DNA of 64,000 nt from Streptomyces spiroverticillatus (lineage in GTDB: Bacteria; Actinomycetota; Actinomycetes; Streptomycetales; Streptomycetaceae). Positions 27,518 to 36,903 of the stretch are shown here, in pieces. Below the pieces are notes generated by a model that did no database searches, had not been told where the DNA came from, and was given only the letters and a program-made list of their open reading frames with translations. Within the stretch, counting starts at the first letter, position 1, and every line of letters begins with the position of its first letter. Where the stretch lies: NCBI GenBank assembly GCA_014650415.1, contig BMUX01000002.1, positions 434,001 to 498,000 on the forward strand. The letters are read 5' to 3'. Position numbers and translations under genes: made by a program.

Positions 27518-27540
27518 ACCGGCGCCCCCGCACACCCCGC

Positions 27541-28548
<1,008 letters not shown>

Positions 28549-28674
28549 TGAATTCCCCAGTCGCGAGTGACTTGGCACGGATTCAGCAAATATCGCCGAT
28601 TCGGGCGCACCCAGCCACTCGCGGCCGCGCAGGGGGGCTACGCCACGCACGAGGTCCCGGCCGCGCACGGGCTC

Positions 28675-29709
28675 TCAGCCGAAGAAGACCTCCGCCTCCG
28701 CATACATCTCCGGCGGCACCGTCTTCAGCTTCGCCGTGGCCTCCCCGATCGGCACCCGCACGATGTCCGTGCCCCGGAGCGCCACCATCGTCCCGAAGTC
28801 CCCGTCGTGCACCGCGTCCACCGCGTGCAGCCCGAAGCGGGTGGCCAGCCACCGGTCGAAGGCGCTCGGCGTGCCGCCCCGCTGGACGTGCCCGAGGACG
28901 GTCGTGCGGGCCTCCTTGCCGGTGCGCTTCTCGATCTCCTTGGCGAGCCACTCCCCCACGCCCGACAGCCGTACGTGCCCGAAGGAGTCCAGGGTGCCGT
29001 CCTTGAGCACCATGTCCCCGTCGCGCGGCATCGCACCCTCCGCGACGACCACGATGGGAGCGTACGAGGAGCGGAAGCGCGAGGTGATCCAGCCGCACAC
29101 CTCCTCGACGTCGAAGCGCCGCTCGGGCACCAGGATGACGTTGGCGCCTCCCGCCAGCCCCGAGTGCAGGGCGATCCACCCGGAGTGGCGCCCCATCACC
29201 TCCACCACCAGCACCCGCATGTGGGACTCGGCGGTGGTGTGCAGCCGGTCGATGGCCTCGGTGGCGATGGAGACGGCGGTGTCGAAGCCGAAGGTGTAGT
29301 CGGTGGCGGAGAGGTCGTTGTCGATGGTCTTGGGCACGCCGACGCACGGGATGCCGTATTCGCCGGACAGCCGGGCGGCGACCCCGAGGGTGTCCTCACC
29401 GCCTATGACGACGAGCGCCTCCACCCCGCGCCGGGCGAGGGTCTCCCTGATGCGCCGCACGCCCTCCTCGCCCTCGGCGAGGGGGTTGGTGCGGGAGGAG
29501 CCGAGGATGGTGCCGCCGCGGGGCAGGATGCCGCGCACGGCGGCGACGTCCAGGGTCATGGTGCGCTGGTCGTCGAGCACCCCGCGCCAGCCGTCCCTGA
29601 AGCCCACGAACTCGTACCCGTAGTCCCGCACTCCCTTGCGGACGGCGGCGCGGATGACCGCGTTGAGCCCGGGACAGTCGCCGCCCCCGGTCAGAACTCC
29701 GACTCGCAT
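28675..29709 (-). CDS. pfkA: 6-phosphofructokinase with pyrophosphate-type active-site residues
   Basis: 344 residues of the PfkA fold: GVLTGGGDCPGLNAVIR, ILPRGGTILGSSRTNP, PKTIDNDLSATDYTFGFDTA, EVMGRHSGWIA and GHVQRGGTPSAFDR. At the phosphoryl-donor site it has GGEDT, with Asp106 at E. coli position 104, and PKTIDND, with Lys127 at position 124. Asp104 plus Lys124 marks PPi-dependent enzymes such as that of Amycolatopsis methanolica; ATP enzymes have Gly104. The ATG at 29707-29709 follows AAGGGA. Streptomyces carry several pfkA copies, so this one may differ in donor. Confidence 0.9.
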   Translation of the reverse strand: MRVGVLTGGGDCPGLNAVIRAAVRKGVRDYGYEFVGFRDGWRGVLDDQRTMTLDVAAVRGILPRGGTILGSSRTNPLAEGEEGVRRIRETLARRGVEALVVIGGEDTLGVAARLSGEYGIPCVGVPKTIDNDLSATDYTFGFDTAVSIATEAIDRLHTTAESHMRVLVVEVMGRHSGWIALHSGLAGGANVILVPERRFDVEEVCGWITSRFRSSYAPIVVVAEGAMPRDGDMVLKDGTLDSFGHVRLSGVGEWLAKEIEKRTGKEARTTVLGHVQRGGTPSAFDRWLATRFGLHAVDAVHDGDFGTMVALRGTDIVRVPIGEATAKLKTVPPEMYAEAEVFFG

Positions 29710-29795
29710 GACGTGTCCCTTCGCCGCTGCCGGGCACTGGAACACACCACGCTAGAGCGGGCCGCCGGGGGCGTCGAGAGTGCGTCCGATCCGTC

Positions 29796-30506
29796 TCAGG
29801 AGCCGTCGAGGCCGCGCTCTATGGCGTACCGCACCAGTTCCACCCGGTTGTGCAGCTGGAGCTTGCCGAGGGTGTTCTGCACGTGGTTCTGCACGGTGCG
29901 GTGCGAGATGACCAGCCGTTCCGCGATCTGCTTGTACGAGAGTCCCTTGGCGACCAGTCGCAGCACCTCCGTCTCCCGGTCGGTGAGCTGCGGGGCACGC
30001 GGCTCGTCCGGGGCGGCGGGCGCCGGGTCGGAGGCCAGCCGGCGGTATTCGCCGAGCACCAGCCCGGCGAGACCCGGGGTGAAAACCGGGTCACCGACGG
30101 CGGTGCGAGAAACGGCGTCCGTGAGCTCCTGCGTGGACGCCGACTTCAGCAGGTAGCCGGTGGCACCGGACTTCACCGCCTCCAGAACGTCGGCGTGCTC
30201 GCCGCTCGCGGAGAGCACCAGGACGCGCAGCTCCGGGTCGGCGCCCACCAGTTCGCGGCAGACCTGCACGCCCGGCATGCCCGGCAGGTTCAGATCGAGC
30301 ACCAGCACCTGCGGCGAGACCGCCTGTGCGCGGCGCACGGCCTGCGGGCCGTCACCGGCGGTGGCGACCACGTCGAACCCGGCGGCGGCCAGGTCGCGGG
30401 CGACGGCGTCACGCCACATGGGGTGGTCGTCGACCACCATCACACGCACCGACTGCCTCTGTTCCTCTGTCACTTCAGTCGCTGCTTCCGTGCTCTGTTC
30501 GTTCAT
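29796..30506 (-). CDS. macR: MacR response regulator (NarL/LuxR family)
   Basis: 236 residues. The receiver domain has Asp26/Asp27, phosphoacceptor Asp71 (VLVLDLNLPGMPG) and the switch Lys in YLLKSAS. The C-terminal LuxR helix-turn-helix is clear (LTDRETEVLRLVAKGLSYKQIAERL, then HRTVQNHVQNTLGKL). It overlaps macS by 4 nt (ATGA at 30503-30506). By order and family it corresponds to MacR of the S. coelicolor MacRS system (SCO2120/2121), reported to control morphogenetic membrane protein genes. Confidence 0.9.
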   Translation of the reverse strand: MNEQSTEAATEVTEEQRQSVRVMVVDDHPMWRDAVARDLAAAGFDVVATAGDGPQAVRRAQAVSPQVLVLDLNLPGMPGVQVCRELVGADPELRVLVLSASGEHADVLEAVKSGATGYLLKSASTQELTDAVSRTAVGDPVFTPGLAGLVLGEYRRLASDPAPAAPDEPRAPQLTDRETEVLRLVAKGLSYKQIAERLVISHRTVQNHVQNTLGKLQLHNRVELVRYAIERGLDGS

Positions 30507-31735
30507 CGTTTCGCCTTCCCCCGTGGAACCTTCAGTTCTACTTCCGTGCCCTGTCCCGGGACCGAGAGCAGTTCGGCGCTCCCGCCCAGGTCCCGCAGCC
30601 TGCCGCGGATCGACAGGGCGACGCCGAGGCGTCCCTCCCCCTCGGCCTGCGCAAGCCTGCCCTCCGGGATGCCGGGACCGTCGTCCCGTACGGTCACGAT
30701 CACTTCGCCCGGCTCGTCCTCGACCAGGATCCAGGCCTGGGCGCCGTCGCCGGCGTGCCTGCGCACATTGTCCAGGGCGGCGCTGACGGCCGCCGCGAGC
30801 TCCAGGGCGGCGGCGGGCGGCAGCAGCACCGGCGCGCCGGGCTCGGCGAAGGAGACCTTCGCCCCGGCGTGCGGGGCCAGCAGCGCGCGCAGATCCACCG
30901 GCCCGCTGTCCTCCCGTACGTCTCCTGCGCCGTCGGGGGCGTCCACCTCCACGACGCGTACCACCGCCCCCTGGGAGGCCTCCTCGGAGGCCCGCATGGT
31001 GGGCACCAGGCCGCTGGAGACGAGGGTGCGCAGGGCGACCTCCTGCTCGCCGGCCATGCGGCCCAGTTCGGCCGCCTCGCCGCCCAGCGCGGTGCCCCGG
31101 CGCTGCACCATGGCGAGCACCTGGAGGACGCTGTCGTGGATGTCGCGGGCGAGGCGCTCGCGCTCCCTGGTCGCGGCCTCGATCTCCAGGGCGCGCGCGA
31201 GGGTGGCCTCCGACGCACGGGCCACCTCGACGACGTAACCGATGGCGATGGAGGCGACCCACACCAGGAGCACGTTGTGCAGGGTGTCCCTGCTGGGCGT
31301 GCCGCGCTCCACCAGGTTGGCGGCAGCCACCAGGGAGGAGGCGAAGGCGGCCCAGCGCCAGCCGCCCTTGATGGCGTACGCGAGCACCGAGCCGGCGGTC
31401 CATATCGTCGGCAGGGTGGGCCCGTCGATCAGCTGCGCCTCGAAGTTGGCGAGCGGGGTGAGCAGGATGCCCACCAGGGCGACGGTGAGGTCGGCGACCA
31501 GGAAGCCCTTGGTGCAGCTGGCGGCGTTCGCCACCCTGGGGAGCGTGGCGAGCGTCCAGACGGCCATCACCGAGAGGTAGGAGATCGCCACCCAGGGGCG
31601 CTCGAACTCCTCCCGCGTGAAGACGTACAGCAGCACCGCGTACAGCATCGTCAGGACGCGGTAGCCGGTGAGCGCGCGCCACAGCGGCTGCTCGACCGAC
31701 ATCCGTACGACCCGCGAGCGCTGGGTCTTGGCCAT
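30503..31735 (-). CDS. macS: MacS sensor histidine kinase
   Basis: 410 residues. About five membrane segments fill the first 175 residues. The HisKA_3 motif ERERLARDIHDSVLQVLAMV has phosphoacceptor His200, and the HATPase domain has an N-box-like ALDNVRRHAG and VRDDGPGIPEGRL. This is the MacS family partner of the overlapping regulator. The ATG at 31733-31735 has AGGGG 8 nt upstream; GTG at 31742-31744 adds three residues. Three regularly spaced palindromes lie 26-83 bp upstream of the ATG and may be operators. Confidence 0.9.
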   Translation of the reverse strand: MAKTQRSRVVRMSVEQPLWRALTGYRVLTMLYAVLLYVFTREEFERPWVAISYLSVMAVWTLATLPRVANAASCTKGFLVADLTVALVGILLTPLANFEAQLIDGPTLPTIWTAGSVLAYAIKGGWRWAAFASSLVAAANLVERGTPSRDTLHNVLLVWVASIAIGYVVEVARASEATLARALEIEAATRERERLARDIHDSVLQVLAMVQRRGTALGGEAAELGRMAGEQEVALRTLVSSGLVPTMRASEEASQGAVVRVVEVDAPDGAGDVREDSGPVDLRALLAPHAGAKVSFAEPGAPVLLPPAAALELAAAVSAALDNVRRHAGDGAQAWILVEDEPGEVIVTVRDDGPGIPEGRLAQAEGEGRLGVALSIRGRLRDLGGSAELLSVPGQGTEVELKVPRGKAKR

Positions 31736-31760
31736 TTTCCCCACCCCTGGACGGAAGACC

Positions 31761-31818
31761 TCTGCGCAGACCCCTGCGAAGAGGTCTGCGCAGAGGTCCT
31801 CGTGAACCTCTGCGCAGA
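31761..31818. repeat. Three 10-bp palindromes spaced exactly 24 bp, upstream of macS
   Basis: The palindrome TCTGCGCAGA occurs at 31761-31770, 31785-31794 and 31809-31818, so the starts are 24 bp apart. The two outer copies share ACC on one side; the middle copy is followed by GGT, so the 13-nt version alternates direction. The 14-nt spacers are not alike. Regular palindromes upstream of a start codon suggest a cooperative operator; a hairpin array in the macS leader is the other option. Confidence 0.85.
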
Positions 31819-31847
31819 CTTTCCCACGGACGACGCCGTGGGCCCCC

Positions 31848-31877
31848 GGAACGTTCCCCGCTTACGCGGAACGTTCC
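31848..31877 (-). terminator. Hairpin at the 3' end of the acyltransferase gene
   Basis: The palindrome GGAACGTTCC occurs at 31848-31857 and 31868-31877 with a 10-nt gap; the copies can pair with each other. The second lies in the last codons of the acyltransferase gene (stop at 31862). It could stop that transcript before macS. Confidence 0.45.
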
Positions 31878-32662
31878 TCCTTCGCAATCTTCTCGGCCTT
31901 CTGCGCCTTCTCCAGCTCCGCCTGGGCGGCCTTCTCGGCCTTTTCGAGTTCCGCCTTCTCCGCCTTGGCGGCCTTCTCGGCCTCGGCGATCTGCCGCTTG
32001 GCGGCGGTGGCGTAGATGTCGACGTACTCCTGGCCGGAGAGCTTCATGATCTCGTACATGACCTCGTCGGTCACCGAGCGCAGGATGAAGCGGTCGCCGT
32101 CCATGCCCTGGTAGCGGCTGAAGTCGAGCGGCTTGCCGATCCGGATGCCCGGGCGCATCAGCTTCGGGACGACCTTGCCGGGCGGCTGGATCTTCTCCGT
32201 GTCGATCATCGCGACGGGGATGACCGGGGCGCCGGTCGCCAGCGCCACGCGCGCGAGGCCGCCGGGCTTGCCGCGGTAGAGACGTCCGTCCGGGGAGCGG
32301 GTGCCCTCCGGGTAGATGCCGAAGAGGCCGCCGTTCTCGATGACCTCGATGCCCGCCTTGATCGCCGCGTCGCCGGCGCCGCGCGCACCGGAGCGGTCCA
32401 CCGGGAGCTGGCCGACGCCCTTGAAGAAGGCTGCGGTGAGCTTGCCCTTCACACCGGGGGTGGTGAAGTACTCCGCCTTGGCGATGAAGGTGACCTTGCG
32501 GTCCAGCACGGCGGGCAGGAAGAAGGAGTCCGAGAACGACAGGTGGTTGCTCGCGAGGATCGCCGGCCCGTCGGCGGGAATGTTCTCCAGGCCCTCCACC
32601 CAGGGCCTGAAGGCGAGCTTCAGGGACCCTCCGATGGAGAACTTCATTGCGCCGTAGATCAA
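31862..32662 (-). CDS. 1-acylglycerol-3-phosphate acyltransferase (PlsC-type) with a charged coiled-coil tail
   Basis: About 266 residues. The PlsC catalytic motif HLSFSD (His40, Asp45) and the phosphate-binding YPEGTRSPDG are present, with VIPVAMIDTEKI typical of the family. It likely makes phosphatidic acid at the membrane. The last 45 residues are an Ala/Glu/Lys-rich helix (repeats like AEKAELEKAEK), probably a coiled coil. Start: TTG at 32660-32662 has GGAAGG 6 nt upstream, while ATG at 32645-32647 has none, so TTG is preferred. A TATGGT box lies at 32691-32696. Confidence 0.85.
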   Translation of the reverse strand: MIYGAMKFSIGGSLKLAFRPWVEGLENIPADGPAILASNHLSFSDSFFLPAVLDRKVTFIAKAEYFTTPGVKGKLTAAFFKGVGQLPVDRSGARGAGDAAIKAGIEVIENGGLFGIYPEGTRSPDGRLYRGKPGGLARVALATGAPVIPVAMIDTEKIQPPGKVVPKLMRPGIRIGKPLDFSRYQGMDGDRFILRSVTDEVMYEIMKLSGQEYVDIYATAAKRQIAEAEKAAKAEKAELEKAEKAAQAELEKAQKAEKIAKEERSA

Positions 32663-32941
32663 CGTGTGCCTTCCCTTGTCTGTCGAAAAGACCATAACCC
32701 GCGTCCGGCCTGCGCTCTCGTGGGTGGGCCGGACGGCCGTCCCGGTGGCCCGTACGGCGCACGTCCTCTCCCGGTCGCAGGGGCGACGGATCTGGTCGGT
32801 GTCAGTCCGGTCGCGTACGGTGAAGTCACCCTCAGTACCCGTTGTGCGGTGCCCTCTCCCGGGGGCGCCGGTGGGTGCCCTTTCCCTCGGGGCGTCCGTT
32901 GTGCTTGCCGTCCCGTCCTTCCTCACGAACAGGAGACCCCG

Positions 32942-33721
32942 GTGCCGGTCCTCCCTGGAGCCGAGCCGTTCCACCACGAAGGCGGAGAGGTGGGCGTCCT
33001 CCTCTGCCACGGCTTCACCGGTTCCCCCCAGTCGCTGCGCCCCTGGGCCGACCACCTGGCGGAGCGGGGGCTGACGGTGTCCCTGCCGCTGCTGCCCGGC
33101 CACGGCACCCGCTGGGAGGACATGCAGGTCACCGGCTGGCAGGACTGGTACGCCGAGGTCGACCGCGAACTGCACGCCCTGCGCGAGCGGTGCTCGCAGG
33201 TCTTCGTCTTCGGCCTGTCCATGGGCGGCGCGCTCACGCTGCGCCTGGCCGCCAAGCACGGCGACGCGGTCAGCGGCATCGTCCTGGTCAACCCGGGCAA
33301 CAAGGTGCACGGCCTGGCCGCCCACGCCCTGCCGGTGCTCCGGCACTTCGTACGGACGACCACGGGCGTGGCCGACGACATCGCGCTGGAGGGCGCGCAC
33401 GAGGTCGGCTACACCAAGGTGCCGCTGCACGCCGCGCACTCCCTGCGGAATTTCTTCCGCCTGGTCGACGGTGAGCTGCCGCAGGTCACGCAGCCGATGC
33501 TGCTGCTGCACAGCCCGCAGGACCATGTGGTGCCGCCCGCGGACTCCGCCCGGATCCTCAGCCGGGTGTCGTCCACCGACGTCACCGAGATCCTGCTGGA
33601 ACAGAGCTACCACGTGGCGACGTTGGACCATGACGCGGAGCGGATTTTCGACGAGAGTTACGCGTTCATCGGCCGCCTCGCTCCGAGCGTCGGGAAGAAG
33701 GGGAGCACTGCTGGTGGCTGA
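32942..33721 (+). CDS. Alpha/beta-hydrolase esterase/lipase
   Basis: 259 residues. The nucleophile elbow is GLSMGG (Ser93); HSPQDHVVP supplies the acid and SYHVATLDHD the His. LLCHGFTGSPQSLRPWADHLAERG and LLPGHGTRWEDM mark the monoacylglycerol lipase/carboxylesterase group. No signal peptide, so probably cytosolic. The start is GTG at 32942 with AGGAG 7 nt upstream. It overlaps the next gene by 8 bp and is divergent from the acyltransferase, suggesting a lipid-turnover neighbourhood. Confidence 0.88.
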   Translation: MPVLPGAEPFHHEGGEVGVLLCHGFTGSPQSLRPWADHLAERGLTVSLPLLPGHGTRWEDMQVTGWQDWYAEVDRELHALRERCSQVFVFGLSMGGALTLRLAAKHGDAVSGIVLVNPGNKVHGLAAHALPVLRHFVRTTTGVADDIALEGAHEVGYTKVPLHAAHSLRNFFRLVDGELPQVTQPMLLLHSPQDHVVPPADSARILSRVSSTDVTEILLEQSYHVATLDHDAERIFDESYAFIGRLAPSVGKKGSTAGG

Positions 33722-34316
33722 ACACAACGCGGAGCGCGCGGACCGCGAGGAGGAGCGGGAGCCGGAAGCCGTCACGGAGGGCGTGAAGGACGACGCCGCC
33801 ACTCCTCTGGACGAGGCCGCCGTCTGGGAGGCGATCGTGGCCGGTTACGGGGACGAGCCGCCGGACCCGCCGGGGGCCAAGCCCTTCAAGTCGGTGGACG
33901 ATCTGGCGCGGCTGGAGGAGGGGGTGAACGGCGACCGGACCTCCTCGGACGCGGCGGACGTACGGCCGCTGGGCAGCTCGATCACCTTCGCCCCCGGTGT
34001 CGGCACGGCCGGGCCGCGGGACTTCGCTCCGGCGGAGCCCAAGGACGACGACCTGGACGACTCCGACGAGGGGCATTTCGTGCCGCCGGACCCGGAGCTT
34101 CCGGAGGCCGACGTCACGTCGAAGTTCGCCTGGCTCGCGGTGATCGGCGGGCCGGTGCTGATGCTGCTCGCGGTGCTGCTGGGGTGGGACATGACCTGGT
34201 GGCTCCAGGTCCTGGGCATCGGCGGCTTCCTGGGCGGGTTCGCGACGCTGGTGGGGCGGATGACACGGGACTCCGACGAGGAGGACGAGGACCCGGGGCG
34301 GGGCGCGGTGGTCTGA
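33714..34316 (+). CDS. Acidic protein with a C-terminal membrane hairpin
   Basis: 200 residues. The first 140 are charged and probably disordered (EREEEREPEAVTEGV-like). Two hydrophobic segments near 145-190 (WLAVIGGPVLMLLAVLLGW and WWLQVLGIGGFLGGFATLVGRM) anchor it, and a short acidic tail ends it. I do not recognise a functional family; it is a conserved Streptomyces hypothetical. The start is GTG at 33714 with GGGAG upstream. It overlaps the lipase stop, so the two genes are cotranscribed and perhaps functionally linked. Confidence 0.7.
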   Translation: MAEHNAERADREEEREPEAVTEGVKDDAATPLDEAAVWEAIVAGYGDEPPDPPGAKPFKSVDDLARLEEGVNGDRTSSDAADVRPLGSSITFAPGVGTAGPRDFAPAEPKDDDLDDSDEGHFVPPDPELPEADVTSKFAWLAVIGGPVLMLLAVLLGWDMTWWLQVLGIGGFLGGFATLVGRMTRDSDEEDEDPGRGAVV

Positions 34317-34338
34317 CCCGCCCGCAGGCGTGCACGGC

Positions 34339-34372
34339 GAAGGGCCGTCCCCGGGACCGGGGGCGGCCCTTC
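34339..34372. terminator. Bidirectional terminator
   Basis: 16-nt arms (34339-34354 and 34357-34372) pair with one wobble. It separates the convergent membrane-hairpin gene and the endonuclease/phosphatase gene, whose stop lies in the right arm. Confidence 0.75.
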
Positions 34373-35150
34373 AGGTGCTCGCGGGGATCCGCAGCGCCGC
34401 CAGTACCGGCAGGTGGTCCGTCGCCGCGCGGACGTCCGCGTCCGGGAGCGGTGGCACGCCGCAGCCCAGCACCTCCACCCCCCGCGTCGCGAAGATCGCG
34501 TCGATGCGCTGGTGCGGGGTCGCCGGTTCGGAGGTGTACTCGCCGCCCCACGGGGCCACCGCCCAGCAGTCCTGGAGCTCGCCCGCCAGCAGGCGGAAGG
34601 ACGCGCCGTCCGGGCGGTCGTTCAGGTCGCCGCCCGCGATCGCGTGCGTGACGCCCATCCCGGCGAGCTGTTCCAGGAGCAGGCCCGCCTGGGTGCGGCG
34701 TTCGTCGCCCTGGAGGCTGAGGTGGCAGCTCAGCACCCCCAGGCGCGCACCCCCGACCCGTACGACCGCTGTCGCGAAGCCCCGCTGGTGCAGTCCCGGG
34801 GTGCGCGGCAGCAGCACGTCCTCGGTGCGTTCGACACTCGCCCGCAGGGAGCACATGAGGAGCGGGCCCGCCGCCGTGGCGCCGCCGCTCAGCAGCACCA
34901 GGTCGCTGTGGGCCGCCAGCCAGGCGGCCTTCTTGCGCCAGCGGAAGAAGCGGGGGGCCTCCTGGATCAGTACGAGGTCGGGCGCGCAGGCCCGGATCAC
35001 GCGGGCCAGTGCCTCGCGGTCGTCGCGCATGGAGCGGATGTTGTAGCTGAGGACACGGACGACGGCCGAGCCGTCGGGCTCCGTACGGGACGGGGGCAGC
35101 GGGTCGATCACCGAGCGGTCCGAGGGAGACAGGGGGTCCGACTGAGACAT
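34371..35150 (-). CDS. Endonuclease/exonuclease/phosphatase family protein
   Basis: 259 residues with the EEP metal-dependent fold: LSYNIRSMRDD (Asn), LVLIQEA (Glu), LSCHLSLQGDER, IAGGDLNDRPDG (Asp/Asn) and a C-terminal TDHLPVLA (Asp/His pair). Members hydrolyse phosphodiesters in DNA, lipids or inositol phosphates; the substrate here is unknown. No signal peptide follows the ATG at 35148-35150. There is no ribosome site; TATGTT ends 7 nt upstream, so it is a leaderless candidate. Confidence 0.82.
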   Translation of the reverse strand: MSQSDPLSPSDRSVIDPLPPSRTEPDGSAVVRVLSYNIRSMRDDREALARVIRACAPDLVLIQEAPRFFRWRKKAAWLAAHSDLVLLSGGATAAGPLLMCSLRASVERTEDVLLPRTPGLHQRGFATAVVRVGGARLGVLSCHLSLQGDERRTQAGLLLEQLAGMGVTHAIAGGDLNDRPDGASFRLLAGELQDCWAVAPWGGEYTSEPATPHQRIDAIFATRGVEVLGCGVPPLPDADVRAATDHLPVLAALRIPAST

Positions 35151-35157
35151 GCGGGTC

Positions 35158-35163
35158 AACATA
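35158..35163 (-). promoter_or_regulatory. -10 box of a probable leaderless promoter (EEP gene)
   Basis: TATGTT on the minus strand, 7 nt before the ATG; it sits right beside the glucokinase terminator. Confidence 0.45.
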
Positions 35164-35167
35164 GACC

Positions 35168-35205
35168 GGTGCCCGCCGTGTCCTGAAGAGGACGCGGCGG
35201 GCACC
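35168..35205 (-). terminator. Terminator of the glucokinase gene
   Basis: 17-nt arms (35168-35184 and 35189-35205) with one wobble and a GAAG loop, 19 bp downstream of the glkA stop. Confidence 0.8.
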
Positions 35206-35223
35206 GGGCACACGGAGCGGGGC

Positions 35224-36165
35224 TCAGCCCTGGCGGGCGAGGTCCGCAGCGCCGACCAGACCGGCCTTGTTGCCGAGCTGGGCCGCCAGCACCTGCGCGT
35301 GCGGCCGCCACTGGCCGCCGATCAGCCAGCGCCGGAAGGACTTGCGGATCGGGTCCAGGACGAGTTCGCCCTCGTCGGAGACGCCGCCGCCGACGATGAA
35401 GGCGGACGGGTCGAAGAGCGAGGCCAGGTCGGCCAGGCCCGCGCCGGCCCAGCGGGCCAGCTCGCGGAAGGAGTCGACCGCGACCGGGTCGCCCTGCCGG
35501 GCGGCGGCGCTGACGTGCTTGCCCTCGATGCCCTCGACGGTGCCGTCGCCGAGGGAGAGCAGGATTTCGGCGTTCTCGGGGGTCGCGTTGGCGCGCTGGC
35601 GGGCGTAGCGGACGAGCGCGCGCCCGGAGGCGTACTGCTCCCAGCAGCCCTGGCTGCCGCAGCCGCACAGCAGACCGTCCGGGACGACCCGGATGTGGCC
35701 GAACTCGGCGGCCACGCCGAAGCGTCCGCGGCGCAGCTTGTTGCCGATGATGATGCCGCCGCCGAGACCGGTGCCGAGCGTGATGCAGATGACGTCGTCG
35801 TGGCCCTTGCCCGCGCCGAACTTGTACTCGCCCCAGGCGGCCGCGTTGGCGTCGTTCTCGACGACGACCGGCAGGCTCACGCGCTGCTCGACCTTGTCCT
35901 TGAGCGGCTCGTGGCGCCAGTTGATGTTCGGGGCGAAGAGCACGGTGGCGCGCTTGTCGTCCACATACCCCGCGGCGCCGATGCCGACGGCCTCGATCTG
36001 GTGGTTCTTGCTGACCTCGGAGACCGCCTTGGAGATGGCGTCGACCATTTCCTCGGGCGTCTGCGGTGTCTTCACCTTGTACGTTTCGAGGATCTGTCCC
36101 TCTTCGTCGACCACTCCGGCCGCGATCTTCGTGCCGCCGATGTCGACGCCGATGGTGAGTCCCAT
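35224..36165 (-). CDS. glkA: Glucokinase (ROK family)
   Basis: 313 residues. ATP site GVDIGGTKIAAGVVD, the catalytic Asp in VENDANAAAWGE, TLGTGLGGGIIIG, and the ROK zinc motif CGCGSQGCWEQYASG. It phosphorylates glucose with ATP; in S. coelicolor GlkA is also central to carbon catabolite repression. The ATG at 36163-36165 follows GAGGGA. The DUF5304 gene lies 77 bp upstream on the same strand, as in S. coelicolor (SCO2127-glkA). Confidence 0.96.
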   Translation of the reverse strand: MGLTIGVDIGGTKIAAGVVDEEGQILETYKVKTPQTPEEMVDAISKAVSEVSKNHQIEAVGIGAAGYVDDKRATVLFAPNINWRHEPLKDKVEQRVSLPVVVENDANAAAWGEYKFGAGKGHDDVICITLGTGLGGGIIIGNKLRRGRFGVAAEFGHIRVVPDGLLCGCGSQGCWEQYASGRALVRYARQRANATPENAEILLSLGDGTVEGIEGKHVSAAARQGDPVAVDSFRELARWAGAGLADLASLFDPSAFIVGGGVSDEGELVLDPIRKSFRRWLIGGQWRPHAQVLAAQLGNKAGLVGAADLARQG

Positions 36166-36242
36166 GTGTCCCTCAGTTTTAGGTCGAGCCCTGCGCGGAG
36201 CCGGAGACAGGCTCCCTCGGCCACCGTACCCGAGGAGGGGTC

Positions 36243-36743
36243 TCAGTCGAGGTCGATGTGTTCACCTTTTGAACGGTCGTCAGGGTCATCCGGACCGGAT
36301 TGCGACGACTTGGCCGAATTGTCAGTGCGGTTCGGGGTCTTCGCGGCGTCCGATGCGTTTTGGGTCCAACGCTGCTCGTGCCCGGCCACGACGGACCGGT
36401 AGGCGGCCAGAAGTTCGTTGCCTGCCGCCGCCAGATGGTCGAAGACCTGCGGATTGCGCTCCACCACCGGCTCGACCACTGCCTTCGCCTGCTGAACGAA
36501 CTGGTTGGCCACGCTCTGGGCGGCCATCCCGAACAGCGGCGACTGGAGGGAGGAGACCTTGTCCGCGACCGCGTCCATCAGCCTGCGCAGCTCCTCGGCG
36601 GCGGAACCGGTCTGCGGTCCGTACTGTGCGCGGCGGCGGGCCCTCTCGGCGGCGAGGTCCTCCTCGCACGCCGTCGCCCAGGCGTCGTCGTCGTACGCGT
36701 GGGCCGCGCCGGACTCGTCGGGGCGGTCGGTGGCTTCGCTCAT
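36243..36743 (-). CDS. DUF5304 protein (SCO2127-like)
   Basis: 166 residues, mainly helical, with an acidic disordered C-terminus (SGPDDPDDRSKGEHIDLD). It begins MSEATDRPDESGAAHAYDDDAW and contains LRRLMDAVADKVSSLQSPLFG. It sits directly upstream of glkA; the S. coelicolor counterpart SCO2127 has been reported to affect glucose sensitivity. Whether this protein does so is untested. The ATG at 36741-36743 follows AGGAG at 6 nt. Confidence 0.78.
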   Translation of the reverse strand: MSEATDRPDESGAAHAYDDDAWATACEEDLAAERARRRAQYGPQTGSAAEELRRLMDAVADKVSSLQSPLFGMAAQSVANQFVQQAKAVVEPVVERNPQVFDHLAAAGNELLAAYRSVVAGHEQRWTQNASDAAKTPNRTDNSAKSSQSGPDDPDDRSKGEHIDLD

Positions 36744-36854
36744 GGCGCACTCCTGCGAGGCGGGGCGGGAAACGGGTCCGTACGCCCTCGACGTTACCCG
36801 AACAGCGGTACGCCGTTCAGGGCCTCGCCACCATGTGTACGCGGCCGGTCCAGC

Positions 36855-36903
36855 ACCCGTACGCCGCCGCTCCGGCACCGCTGCCCAGGCACCCGTACGC
36901 CGC
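36855..36903 (-). repeat. Short direct repeat after the arsA-like stop codon
   Basis: ACCCGTACGCCGC occurs at 36855-36867 and 36891-36903, 36 bp apart. The second copy abuts the stop codon at 36904. Confidence 0.6.

Noticed and set aside
31651..31887. A short open frame over the 24-bp palindromes
   Set aside because: The peptide is Ser/Arg-rich with no ribosome site and lies antisense or intergenic. The regular palindromes explain the sequence better.
29796..32762. A 988-codon minus-strand frame covering macR, macS and the acyltransferase
   Set aside because: Only the last part is macR. The rest is an out-of-frame shadow of macS and the acyltransferase, both of which have family motifs in another frame.
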